A stretch of DNA of 64,000 nucleotides from Chitinophaga niabensis (GTDB taxonomy: Bacteria > Bacteroidota > Bacteroidia > Chitinophagales > Chitinophagaceae): positions 4,094,482 to 4,158,481 of the forward strand of contig NZ_FSRA01000001.1 of NCBI RefSeq assembly GCF_900129465.1, in the 5' to 3' direction. Both the position numbers and the translations under genes were made by a program. The notes below the pieces were generated by a model. The model was not told the DNA's origin, searched no databases, and was given only the letters and a program-made list of their open reading frames with translations. Below, in pieces: positions 53,716 through 61,561 of the stretch; the stretch's first letter is position 1, and each line of letters begins with the position of its first letter.

Positions 53716-54306
53716 TTATAAACTTTTGAGGGATTTCTTTATAAGTACCTCCAATTCATTTAATTGAGGCTCTGCTTTCAGTACCCTCTGTACTGCCTGC
53801 TCAGCCATATTACGGGCAATACCCAAGGTTACCAAAGCATTTAACGCGTCATCCTGTATTGTATTGTGAGAAGTTACAGATAAATGTAATACATCCTCTT
53901 TACCATGTTTCTTCATTTTGTCTTTCAGTTCAAGAATGAGGCGCTTGGCCGTTTTAGCGCCTATTCCTTTCACTCCTTCCAGCATTTTCTCATTTTCCAT
54001 GAGGATGGCCCGCTGAATGTCTTCCGGATGGAGGGAACTGAGCATCATCCTGGCGGTGCTGGCCCCAATGCCGGAAACGCCGATCAATTGGAGGAACATA
54101 CTGCGTTCCGCATCGTCAAAAAAGCCGTACATGGTGTGGGCGTCTTCCTTGATATGTACGAAAGTGAGTAGTTTGCAGACTTCCAAATGCTGGATCTGTG
54201 ACCAGGTGTGCAGGCTGATCTGAACTTCGTACCCCACCCCATTAACATCCAGATGCAGGAGGGTGGGCGATTTATAAGCCAGTTTGCCGTTTAAATATGC
54301 AATCAT
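53716..54306 (-). CDS. ruvA: Holliday junction branch migration protein RuvA
   Basis: A 196-residue RuvA that binds four-way junctions and targets RuvB. The OB domain begins MIAYLNGKLAYKSPTLLHLD with GVGYEVQISLHT, followed by helix-hairpin-helix segments (LIGVSGIGASTARMMLSS; LEGVKGIGAKTAKRLILEL). The C-terminal ~50 residues form the RuvB-binding domain. It directly precedes sprA, and RuvA and SprA are commonly neighbours in Bacteroidota without known functional tie. Confidence 0.95.
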   Translation of the reverse strand: MIAYLNGKLAYKSPTLLHLDVNGVGYEVQISLHTWSQIQHLEVCKLLTFVHIKEDAHTMYGFFDDAERSMFLQLIGVSGIGASTARMMLSSLHPEDIQRAILMENEKMLEGVKGIGAKTAKRLILELKDKMKKHGKEDVLHLSVTSHNTIQDDALNALVTLGIARNMAEQAVQRVLKAEPQLNELEVLIKKSLKSL

Positions 54307-54396
54307 AATAATTTATCAGGAGGTAAATTTAAATCATAAATAGAAATATTCGTTTAAGTCGTACTTTTACGCCCATTTTAAACTTATCCAAATAAT

Positions 54397-55398
54397 ATGA
54401 GCAAAATAACGGCCGCCATCACGGCGGTGGGTGGGTATGTTCCCGACTATGTACTGTCTAACCAGGAATTAGAGAAATTAGTAGAAACAACAGACGAATG
54501 GATCACCACCCGAACCGGCATCAAAGAAAGGAGGATACTGAAGGGCGAAGGGAAAGGAACTTCTGAGTTATGCGTACCCGTGGCCCTGGAAATTTGCAAA
54601 AAAAGAGGCATCAGCCCGTTGGAGATAGACCTGCTGATAGTGGCAACAGTAACGCCGGACATGGTGTTTCCTGCTACCGCCAACGTGGTAACGGATAAGA
54701 TCGGCGCGAAAAATGCATTTGGGTTTGATATCAGCGCAGCCTGCTCCGGCTTCCTGTATGCACTGGATACCGGTGCAAAGTTCATTGAAAGCGGGCGTTA
54801 TCAAAAAGTAATGATCATCGGAGCAGATAAAATGAGCTCCATCATCGACTATACAGACAGGGCAACCTGCATCATCTTTGGCGACGGCGCCGGCGGCGTA
54901 TTGCTGGAAGCTAACACGGAAGGTTATGGGGTAATAGACAGCATCCTGAAAAGCGATGGCCATGGCCGTGAGTTCCTGAACATGAAAGCCGGAGGTTCCA
55001 ACCGCCCTGCCACCCTTGAAACCGTAGCTGCCCGTGAGCACTATGTATTCCAGGAAGGTAAAACGGTTTTCAAATATGCGGTGGCAAACATGTCTGACGC
55101 TGCCCGCGGCGTAATGGAACGCAACCACCTTACCGCAGATGACATTGCCTGGCTGGTACCACACCAGGCCAATCTCCGGATCATTAACGCCACTGCCAGC
55201 GCAATGGGCTTACCGGAAGAAAAGATCATGATCAATATCCAGCGTTATGGCAATACCACAGCCGGTACTATTCCTTTATGCCTCTGGGATTGGGAAAGCA
55301 AGCTGAAAAAGGGAGATAACCTGGTCCTGGCTGCCTTTGGGGGTGGTTTTACCTGGGGAGCCTGTTACGTGAAATGGGCTTACGATTCCAAGAATTAA
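54397..55398 (+). CDS. fabH: 3-oxoacyl-[ACP] synthase III
   Basis: A 333-residue KAS III that starts fatty acid synthesis by condensing acetyl- or branched acyl-CoA with malonyl-ACP. The catalytic Cys is in FDISAACSGFLYAL, His in WLVPHQANLRI and Asn in RYGNTTAGTIP. The N-terminal half has TTDEWITTRTGIKERR. Substrate preference (straight versus branched) cannot be read from the sequence alone. The gene is divergent from ruvA and has its own terminator. Confidence 0.95.
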   Translation: MSKITAAITAVGGYVPDYVLSNQELEKLVETTDEWITTRTGIKERRILKGEGKGTSELCVPVALEICKKRGISPLEIDLLIVATVTPDMVFPATANVVTDKIGAKNAFGFDISAACSGFLYALDTGAKFIESGRYQKVMIIGADKMSSIIDYTDRATCIIFGDGAGGVLLEANTEGYGVIDSILKSDGHGREFLNMKAGGSNRPATLETVAAREHYVFQEGKTVFKYAVANMSDAARGVMERNHLTADDIAWLVPHQANLRIINATASAMGLPEEKIMINIQRYGNTTAGTIPLCLWDWESKLKKGDNLVLAAFGGGFTWGACYVKWAYDSKN

Positions 55399-55414
55399 GC
55401 GACTAATCATATTG

Positions 55415-55449
55415 AAAAGGGGATGTTCCTGAGGGGAGCATCCCCTTTT
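55415..55449 (+). terminator. fabH terminator
   Basis: An 11-bp perfect stem AAAAGGGGATG / CATCCCCTTTT with a 13-base loop, followed by CTTTT, 16 bases after the fabH stop. Confidence 0.88.
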
Positions 55450-55476
55450 CTTTTGTCGAAGGAGTAACGAACCTTG

Positions 55477-55509
55477 AGCCTATGTCAAGCCTATGTGAAG
55501 CATATCCCA
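55477..55509. repeat. Second 11-bp tandem repeat, three units
   Basis: Units AGCCTATGTCA (55477-55487), AGCCTATGTGA (55488-55498) and the diverged AGCATATCCCA (55499-55509) have an exact 11-base period. The core differs from the CCCGTA repeat after queE. It lies in the short intergenic DNA between two terminators. Confidence 0.75.
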
Positions 55510-55520
55510 GGTATAAGAAA

Positions 55521-55545
55521 AGGCTACCCTGGGTGAGGGTAGCCT
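55521..55545 (-). terminator. Terminator of the CPFCG gene
   Basis: A 9-bp stem AGGCTACCC / GGGTAGCCT with a 7-base loop; on the minus strand it is followed by TTTTCTTAT. It lies about 20 bases past the stop of the 89-residue gene. Confidence 0.78.
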
Positions 55546-55564
55546 GTAATTTTATCGGGCTGGT

Positions 55565-55834
55565 TTAAAAGAAACCAGGTTCTTCGTTAATATAAAAATC
55601 AGAGCGGTAGAATCCATACAGGTCGGTGCCGCAGAAAGGGCAATAACGGATGCTGATATGGTTGACAACTTTTTTCTGTCCTTCTTTATAACCGGGCGTC
55701 AGGTAAAACCGGTACACGTTATGGGTATCCATCCGGTGTTCCGGGTAAGGCTTCACGATCCTTAAATTGATCCCTTCTTCGCGGGATACCTCATGTCTGA
55801 TGCCAAACCTGGCGCAGCAGTACTTACGATACAT
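55565..55834 (-). CDS. Hypothetical small CPFCG protein
   Basis: An 89-residue protein of unknown function. A C-terminal CPFCGTDL is a half zinc-ribbon pair, and CC at residues 6-7 could supply the other ligands. The rest is mixed charged and aromatic (YCPFCG, RFYLTPGYKEGQKK). There is no signal peptide. It has its own downstream terminator and stands alone, which supports it as a real gene. The 207-base gap on its upstream side (55835-56041) shows no other gene or clear promoter. Confidence 0.78.
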   Translation of the reverse strand: MYRKYCCARFGIRHEVSREEGINLRIVKPYPEHRMDTHNVYRFYLTPGYKEGQKKVVNHISIRYCPFCGTDLYGFYRSDFYINEEPGFF

Positions 55835-56041
55835 ATTCGGGCCATTTTCTTTCGTAGTTAGGTTATAATGGTAAACAAAGGGGGCTTACAGGCAGGTTAG
55901 CTAAGGCGCATTCAACATTACATAATAGCCTTTATAGACCGGATGCAGGTTTGCTACGGAAAGCGAATATGGGTACCATATCGGGTGAAACAAACACATC
56001 CCTGGGTTTCAATAATTGCTATGTGACTATGTGAATCTTTC

Positions 56042-56725
56042 TTAAATCTCAAAAACCAGCCCATGCTGCGTCAGGGCGTTATACTTCTTTTTGTCGAACC
56101 GGTAAAGGTGTGCTCCCTTTTTAGAAGTGCTCTTATCTTTTTCGTCCAGTTTTTCCAATATATCCATCGCTAATATCTTCTTCCTGAAGTTACGTTTATC
56201 TAATGGACGCTGGTATATTTCTTCATATAAATTTCTCAGTTGCGGCAGGGAAAACTTCTCTGGCAGCAGCTCAAAGCCGATGGGGTGGAAATGGGCCTTG
56301 TCCCTCAAACGGGCCAGGGCATCGTTCAGCATTTGTGTATGGTCAAAGATCAGTTCAGGGATCTGGTGAAGGGATAACCAGTGCGCGCCATGTTGATTGG
56401 CCAGGATACGGTCGTGCTCACTGATACGGATCAGGGCATAATAGGCAACTGATATTACCCTTGCCCCGGAATCCCTTTCCACATCGCCATAACACATTAA
56501 CTGGTCCATATAGATATCCTGGATGCCGGTTGTTTGTTGCAATACACGGGTAGCAGCCTCATTGGTACTTTCTCCTTCCTGCACAAAACCGCCTACCATA
56601 GACCATGCCCCCTCCATAGGAGCCACTTTTCTTTTGATAATGAGCAATTTCAGTTTTCCGTCCTCAAAACCAAAGATGATGCAATCTACCGCAACTAAAT
56701 GTCTGGGAGCGCTTTCGTATGGCAT
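56042..56725 (-). CDS. NrtR-like Nudix-fold transcriptional regulator (degenerate Nudix box)
   Basis: A 227-residue protein with an N-terminal Nudix domain (~8-140) and a C-terminal winged-helix region (~150-227, RPLDKRNFRKKILAMDILEK). In the Nudix box G46-I68, the three catalytic Glu positions of REUxEExGU read Val, Gln and Thr, so hydrolase activity is very unlikely. This is the architecture of NrtR-like regulators, where the Nudix fold senses a metabolite. The target is unknown; in Bacteroides a relative controls arabinose genes. It lies next to a DinB gene on the same strand. Confidence 0.9.
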   Translation of the reverse strand: MPYESAPRHLVAVDCIIFGFEDGKLKLLIIKRKVAPMEGAWSMVGGFVQEGESTNEAATRVLQQTTGIQDIYMDQLMCYGDVERDSGARVISVAYYALIRISEHDRILANQHGAHWLSLHQIPELIFDHTQMLNDALARLRDKAHFHPIGFELLPEKFSLPQLRNLYEEIYQRPLDKRNFRKKILAMDILEKLDEKDKSTSKKGAHLYRFDKKKYNALTQHGLVFEI

Positions 56726-56733
56726 GCTGATGA

Positions 56734-57228
56734 TTATTTTTTGATCCTTGTATATTCTATAAAATCCGTCTGCGGTATTTTTGTAACGCCCGTCTGGCGC
56801 AGCATGGTAACCAGCTGGCCACGGTGATAGGTGGAATGATTGAATGCGGACAGGATCACATGTTCCACCGCCGATTTACAAATTCCCCTCACCGCATGAT
56901 GATATTCAATGGTATGTGCCAGCTTGGCATCCGAAGCCGTTGCTATAAAATCTTTCAGCAACTCGCTTTGCCGGGAGAACAGCTGCACAAATTCCTCCCA
57001 GCTCCCGGAAAAATCCTTTGCTGGCAAAATAACGGACGCTGCCAGGTGCAACCGCTGATACCAGACACTTTCCGAATCCCATATATGATAAATGGTTTTT
57101 CTCATGGAAGAGAAACTGCTGCCAAGATCTTTGTCCAGCTGCTCTTCCGTTAAACCATTCAGTAAAACGATGATCCGCTGGTTAGCCCAGATATTATACA
57201 TCGCATACCTTAGTAGGAGATCCTTCAT
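56734..57228 (-). CDS. DinB-family protein
   Basis: A 164-residue DinB/YfiT-fold protein. It opens with LLRYAMYNIWANQRIIVLLN and has the three expected His positions: YHIWDSESVWY near residue 48 and FNHSTYHRGQLVTMLRQTG near 130-145, which match the DinB metal-binding pattern. It is nine bases ahead of the NrtR-like gene, so the pair is probably co-transcribed; this makes it a candidate for control by, or partnership with, that regulator. Function is not established. Confidence 0.9.
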   Translation of the reverse strand: MKDLLLRYAMYNIWANQRIIVLLNGLTEEQLDKDLGSSFSSMRKTIYHIWDSESVWYQRLHLAASVILPAKDFSGSWEEFVQLFSRQSELLKDFIATASDAKLAHTIEYHHAVRGICKSAVEHVILSAFNHSTYHRGQLVTMLRQTGVTKIPQTDFIEYTRIKK

Positions 57229-57301
57229 CTAAATCTTATTTTTACAGAGGTAAAATCATTAACAAGATAATCAATACCCGAAAACAATACAAAATCAAAC
57301 C

Positions 57302-58504
57302 ATGAAACAAGCTCCGCTTACCGGTTTCAGTTCAGTATGCGTTCATGCCGGGCATGAACAGGACCCGCAATATGCCCATCTTACACCCATATATGCTTCA
57401 TCCACTTATGTATATGATTCTGCAGAACAGGGCATGCATCGGTTCAGCGGAAAAGAAGATGGTTATATCTACACACGCTGGGACAGTCCTAATTTCCGGG
57501 AAGCGGAAGAAAAGATTGCTGCACTGGAGGGTTTCGGGCTTTCGCTGCCATTGAAGGCAAAACTCCATGCATCCGGTATGGGCGCGCTTTCCACCTTGTT
57601 CTTTTCGAACCTTACCGCAGGGGATAAAGTGATCTCCCATTATTCATTGTACGGCGGTACTGACGAAATGTTACGGAAAACCTTGCCGCCATTGGGTATT
57701 GAAACCATCTTCATAGATATGCAGGACCTCAATAAAACGGAAGAGATCATCAAAGCAGATCCTTCCATTAAGATGATGTACCTGGAAACGCCCGCCAATC
57801 CTACGTTGAAGTGTGTAGACCTGGAAGCATTGTGCGGGCTTGCGCAGCAATACAAACTGATCAGCGCGGTAGACAATACTTTCGCTACCCCCTACCTGCA
57901 ACAGCCCTTTGCTTATGGAACAGATTATGTGTTCCATTCCACCACCAAGTTCCTAAATGGCCATGGTACTGCCATTGGCGGCGTATTGGTAGGAAAGGAT
58001 ATTGAAATGATGAGAGGGCCGGTAGAAAAAATGGCCCGTATGCTGGGTGCCAATAGTAATCCTTTTGATTCTTTCCTGCTCACGCAGGGTATCAAAACGC
58101 TGGAAGTACGTATGGAACGTCATTGCCACAATGCTATGGAAGTAGCTGGTTTCCTGGATGGGCATCCGGCAGTGGCGAGGGTAAATTACCTGGGGCTGGC
58201 AGATCATCCTGATTTTATGATCGCTTCCCGCCAGATGAAACATGCCGGCGCTATGCTGAGCTTTGAGCTGAAAGACGGGCTGGAAGCAGGTAAACGTTTC
58301 ATAGACCGTTTGCAGATGTGCCTGCGTGCAGTATCCCTGGGTACTTGCGATACCCTAATCTGCCATCCAGCATCTATGACACATTACAGCGTACCAAAAG
58401 AACTGAGGGAGAAATATGATATCACGGATGGTCTGATCCGTGTGAGTGTTGGCATTGAGTCAGTAACAGATATCTTAAACGACATAGAACAGGCATTAGC
58501 ATGA
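57302..58504 (+). CDS. Cys/Met-metabolism PLP enzyme (γ-lyase/sulfhydrylase type)
   Basis: A 400-residue PLP-dependent enzyme of the trans-sulfuration family. The PLP lysine is in FHSTTKFLNGHGTAIGGVLV, the Tyr contact in YTRWDSPNFREAEEKIAALEG, and the Asp partner in SAVDNTFATPYLQQP. LSFELKDGLEAGKRFID and THYSVPKELREKYDITDGLI match methionine γ-lyase or cystathionine γ-lyase/synthase members. The exact reaction cannot be decided; the sequence is nearest in feel to methionine γ-lyase. It overlaps the GNAT gene by four bases (ATGA). Confidence 0.88.
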   Translation: MKQAPLTGFSSVCVHAGHEQDPQYAHLTPIYASSTYVYDSAEQGMHRFSGKEDGYIYTRWDSPNFREAEEKIAALEGFGLSLPLKAKLHASGMGALSTLFFSNLTAGDKVISHYSLYGGTDEMLRKTLPPLGIETIFIDMQDLNKTEEIIKADPSIKMMYLETPANPTLKCVDLEALCGLAQQYKLISAVDNTFATPYLQQPFAYGTDYVFHSTTKFLNGHGTAIGGVLVGKDIEMMRGPVEKMARMLGANSNPFDSFLLTQGIKTLEVRMERHCHNAMEVAGFLDGHPAVARVNYLGLADHPDFMIASRQMKHAGAMLSFELKDGLEAGKRFIDRLQMCLRAVSLGTCDTLICHPASMTHYSVPKELREKYDITDGLIRVSVGIESVTDILNDIEQALA

Positions 58505-58965
58505 GTATAGTTATCAGAAAAGCAGAAAGAACAGATTGTGTAAGGATGATGGAACTGGTGCGGGAATTGGCTTTATATGAAAAAGCGCCGCAGGAAGTAA
58601 CGGTTACGCAGGAACATTTTGAAGCAAGTGGATTTGGCCCAAACCCGGTTTGGTGGGCATTTGTAGCAGAAGTAGATGGCGTGGTGCAAGGTATTGCATT
58701 ATACTATATCCGTTATTCCACCTGGAAAGGATGCCGCATGTTCCTGGAAGACCTGGTTGTGTCTGAAAACGCCAGGGGTAAGGGATTGGGCAAACTATTG
58801 TTTGACAGGCTGATAGAAGAAGCGAAAGAAAAGCACTTCTCAGGGATGGTATGGCAGGTATTGGAATGGAACGAACCTGCTATCAATTTCTATAAAAAAT
58901 ACCATGCGAAGTTTGATCCGGAATGGTGGAATGGCAGCATTGAGTTTACTGTTTCTCAAAAATAA
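58501..58965 (+). CDS. GNAT N-acetyltransferase (SSAT/thialysine type)
   Basis: A 154-residue acetyltransferase. It begins VIRKAERTDCVRMMELVREL with LALYEKAPQEVTVTQEHF, has FLEDLVVSENARGKGLGKLL (acetyl-CoA binding R/Q-x2-G-x-G/A), and ends EWNEPAINFYKKYHAKFDPE. This series is that of diamine/thialysine acetyltransferases (SSAT-like). It is translationally coupled to the PLP enzyme. Its likely amine substrate is not known; coupling to a sulfur amino-acid enzyme is compatible with a thialysine-type compound. Confidence 0.9.
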   Translation: MSIVIRKAERTDCVRMMELVRELALYEKAPQEVTVTQEHFEASGFGPNPVWWAFVAEVDGVVQGIALYYIRYSTWKGCRMFLEDLVVSENARGKGLGKLLFDRLIEEAKEKHFSGMVWQVLEWNEPAINFYKKYHAKFDPEWWNGSIEFTVSQK

Positions 58966-59338
58966 GTTCTGAAGAAAGGCCTCCCGGATCTGTGAAGAAA
59001 CGGCCGATCCTGAAGCTCTTTTTATCTTCTGCCATTTTGAAATAGAACCGCTGCTGACGGGTTTTCAGCAACAGGCTATCACCTTCAATGGTATAAAAGT
59101 AGATGCCGGATTCATTGGCGCGGCTTACATATTCCGGTAGTTTGCGGGATTGAAAGAAGAAACTGCCTTCCGTTCCGGTGGCATTGGTTGTGGGCAGGGA
59201 AGGTTGAGCATCATGTTTGAATACGATCACTTCTTCACGCTGGCTGGTTTCTACCCAACGTTCTTCATACTTGTCTGATTTACTGCAGGAAGACAGTGCG
59301 ATAATGCTTGATAAGGTAAGGATTAATGCTGCACGCAT
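58946..59338 (-). CDS. Hypothetical small lipoprotein
   Basis: A 130-residue lipoprotein (signal MRAALILTLSSIIALSSC). The rest has no recognised domain: a β-rich segment (IYFYTIEGDSLLLKTRQQRFYFK) suggests a small lipocalin-like or DUF-type fold. It converges on the GNAT gene and overlaps its end by 20 bases. Function unknown. Confidence 0.82.
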   Translation of the reverse strand: MRAALILTLSSIIALSSCSKSDKYEERWVETSQREEVIVFKHDAQPSLPTTNATGTEGSFFFQSRKLPEYVSRANESGIYFYTIEGDSLLLKTRQQRFYFKMAEDKKSFRIGRFFTDPGGLSSELIFEKQ

Positions 59339-59387
59339 GGGATTAGTTTGTGCTCATAGAACGGTTATAGGCTCCCAAAAGTTACAA

Positions 59388-59420
59388 ATGCCGGGGTAAG
59401 TTCAGCACTTCCCCCGGCAT
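59388..59420 (-). terminator. fabD terminator
   Basis: A 9-bp stem ATGCCGGGG / CCCCGGCAT with a 15-base loop, just past the fabD stop on the minus strand; the following DNA is moderately T-rich. Confidence 0.6.
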
Positions 59421-59426
59421 CTTTAA

Positions 59427-60335
59427 TTATTTCGCCACGGCGTCTTCCAGACCTGTGGAAATGCCATCTGCTACAGCTGTTTTATCGATCTTAGCGATCA
59501 GTCCCTGCAATACTTTACCAGGACCAACCTCTGTAAAACGTTGAGCGCCATCTGCAATCATCGCCTGCACACATTGCGTCCAGCGAACGGCGCCAGTAAG
59601 CTGGCTGATCAGGTTCTTTTTGATCTCTGCCGGATCAGACACTGCTTTTGCCACCACATTCTGGTAAACAGGGCAGGTTGGTGTATTAAAGGTCATTTTT
59701 TCGATTGCGTCTTGTAACTCTGCCTGGGCAGGAGCCATCAGGGGAGAATGGAAAGCCCCGCCCACAGGTAACAACATAGCCCTTTTGGCACCTGCTGCTT
59801 TCATAAGTTCCATGGCACGTTCCACTGCAGGAACTGTTCCGGAGATCACCAGCTGGCCCGGGCAATTATAGTTGGCCGGCACTACCACATCATCTGTAAT
59901 AGTAGCGCAAACCTCTTCTACTTTTGCATCTTCCAGTCCTAATACAACCGCCATAGTGCTTGGCGTAGCCTCACAGGCTTTTTGCATGGCATTGGCACGG
60001 ATGGCTACCAGGCGCAGTGCATCTTCAAAGGCCAGGGTGCCATTGGCCACCAGGGCAGAAAATTCTCCCAGGGAATGGCCGGCAGTCATAGCGGGCGTTG
60101 GATTATCCAGGCAAAGGAAGCCGATCACAGAATGCAGGAACACAGCGGGCTGCGTTACCTTGGTCTGTTTAAGGTCCTCGTCTGTTCCGGTAAACATAAT
60201 ATCAGAAATGCGGAAGCCCAGAATTTCATTGGCTTTCTCGAACAAAGATTTCGCTTTGGGATTATTGTCGTAAAAACTTTTGCCCATTCCCTGGAACTGG
60301 GAACCCTGGCCTGGAAAAACGTAAGCGTGTTTCAT
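59427..60335 (-). CDS. fabD: Malonyl CoA-acyl carrier protein transacylase
   Basis: A 302-residue FabD that loads malonyl groups onto ACP. Motifs are FPGQGSQFQGMGKSFYDNNP, the nucleophile Ser in TAGHSLGEFSALVANG, and the catalytic His in LLPVGGAFHSPLMAPA, with TEVGPGKVLQGLI near the end. Length is normal. The fatty-acid initiation enzyme fabH is 5 kb away on the other strand. A -7 element lies upstream. Confidence 0.95.
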   Translation of the reverse strand: MKHAYVFPGQGSQFQGMGKSFYDNNPKAKSLFEKANEILGFRISDIMFTGTDEDLKQTKVTQPAVFLHSVIGFLCLDNPTPAMTAGHSLGEFSALVANGTLAFEDALRLVAIRANAMQKACEATPSTMAVVLGLEDAKVEEVCATITDDVVVPANYNCPGQLVISGTVPAVERAMELMKAAGAKRAMLLPVGGAFHSPLMAPAQAELQDAIEKMTFNTPTCPVYQNVVAKAVSDPAEIKKNLISQLTGAVRWTQCVQAMIADGAQRFTEVGPGKVLQGLIAKIDKTAVADGISTGLEDAVAK

Positions 60336-60370
60336 TGGTTACGATTTGTATTACATTAATTATCAGCGAG

Positions 60371-60378
60371 CAAATATA
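60371..60378 (-). promoter_or_regulatory. fabD -7 element
   Basis: On the minus strand TATATTTG matches TAnnTTTG exactly, 35 bases ahead of the fabD ATG. No TTTG is found at the -33 position. The leader would be about 30 bases. Confidence 0.45.
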
Positions 60379-60383
60379 TGTAA

Positions 60384-60429
60384 AAAAATATGGTTTAACC
60401 TAGCAAGGGTACTTAGCCAGGTTAAACCA
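60384..60429 (-). terminator. folE terminator
   Basis: An 11-bp perfect stem TGGTTTAACCT / AGGTTAAACCA (60391-60401, 60419-60429) with a 17-base loop, followed on the minus strand by TATTTTTTT. It separates folE from fabD. Confidence 0.85.
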
Positions 60430-60448
60430 CAGAAATTTTGAGAAGGTT

Positions 60449-61054
60449 CTATCTTCTGCTGATCAGGTCTGAACTGATCAGTTTCATGAATTCTGCACGG
60501 GTGGCAGCATGTTCAAACTGACCGCTGAATGCAGAAGTAGTAGTAACGGAGTTCTGCTTGGATACGCCGCGCATCATCATGCAAAGATGCTGTGCTTCGA
60601 TCACCACTGCCACGCCCTGAGGTTCCAGTGTTTCCTGGATGGCATCCAGGATCTGGTGCGTTAAACGCTCCTGTACCTGCATGCGGCGGGAGAATACATC
60701 CACCACCCTGGCAATCTTGCTTAGGCCGGTGATATAACCATTAGGGATGTACGCAACATGTGCTTTCCCGAAAAAGGGTAACATATGATGCTCGCACATG
60801 GAGTACAATTCAATATCCTTCACAATCACCATTTCGCTGTAAGCCTCTGTGAACTTAGCTCCGTTAAGGATAGCTTTAGCATCCAGGCCATAACCCTGTG
60901 TGAGGTACTGCATGGCTTTTGCCATACGTTCCGGGGTTTTGAGTAACCCTTCCCTTTCCGGATCTTCTCCCAATAATTCAATCGCGCCCCTGTAGTTCTC
61001 TATTAATCCGGCTGTAACTTTCTCGTCGAATGATTCTTCCTTCTTGTAAGCCAT
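60449..61054 (-). CDS. folE: GTP cyclohydrolase I
   Basis: A 201-residue enzyme making 7,8-dihydroneopterin triphosphate from GTP. Zinc ligands are in YSMCEHHMLPFFGKAHVAYI, followed by the conserved IPNGYITGLSKIARVVDVFS, and CMMMRGVSKQNSVTTTS with the third cysteine. Length and residues are standard. It follows queD by 19 bases in the same orientation, so in this organism it probably feeds queuosine synthesis as well as folate. Confidence 0.96.
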   Translation of the reverse strand: MAYKKEESFDEKVTAGLIENYRGAIELLGEDPEREGLLKTPERMAKAMQYLTQGYGLDAKAILNGAKFTEAYSEMVIVKDIELYSMCEHHMLPFFGKAHVAYIPNGYITGLSKIARVVDVFSRRMQVQERLTHQILDAIQETLEPQGVAVVIEAQHLCMMMRGVSKQNSVTTTSAFSGQFEHAATRAEFMKLISSDLISRR

Positions 61055-61073
61055 GGTCTGTATTTGTTATCGC

Positions 61074-61487
61074 TTATTTGCCTCCGAAGTACTCTACGTA
61101 GATCTTGGCAGTTTCGTGCAGTTTAATACAATGTAGCTGCACTGTTTCCGGCAGTGCCTTTTCCAGTTGTTCCCAGATGGCGATAGCCACATTCTCTGCA
61201 GAAGTGAATTTACCTGCCATGAAATCTACATCCAGGTTCAGGTTCTTATGGTCCATCTTCTCGATAATGAGGTCTTTGATGAGCACGCCTAATGTTTTGG
61301 CATTGAATACGAAACCTGTTTCCGGGTCAGGGTTGCCTTTAACGGTTACATGCAGGTCATAATTATGCCCATGCCAGTTGTCATTTGCACATTTGCCAAA
61401 TACTTCCAGGTTCTGTTCCTTGCTCCAATGCGGGTTGAATAACTTGTGTGCCGCATTAAAATGCTCCACGCGCGTTAAATAGATCAT
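61074..61487 (-). CDS. queD: 6-carboxytetrahydropterin synthase
   Basis: A 137-residue PTPS-family protein. It opens MIYLTRVEHFNAAHKLFN with the first zinc His, has CANDNWHGHNYDLHVTVKG with the other two His ligands, and the catalytic Glu/His tail IKLHETAKIYVEYFGG. The active-site Cys of QueD is in VFGKCANDN. I use the ATG at 61487 over the TTG upstream. It converts the folE product to 6-carboxytetrahydropterin, the substrate of queE at 22.3 kb. Confidence 0.93.
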   Translation of the reverse strand: MIYLTRVEHFNAAHKLFNPHWSKEQNLEVFGKCANDNWHGHNYDLHVTVKGNPDPETGFVFNAKTLGVLIKDLIIEKMDHKNLNLDVDFMAGKFTSAENVAIAIWEQLEKALPETVQLHCIKLHETAKIYVEYFGGK

Positions 61488-61561
61488 TTTATTTCCTAAT
61501 AAATTTCTGCAAAAATAACGCAATTACACGAGATACCCGTTGCGCAATGTACCTTTACGGG

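Noticed and set aside
56042..56725. Active Nudix hydrolase
   Set aside because: Catalytic Glu residues of the Nudix box are replaced by Val, Gln and Thr.
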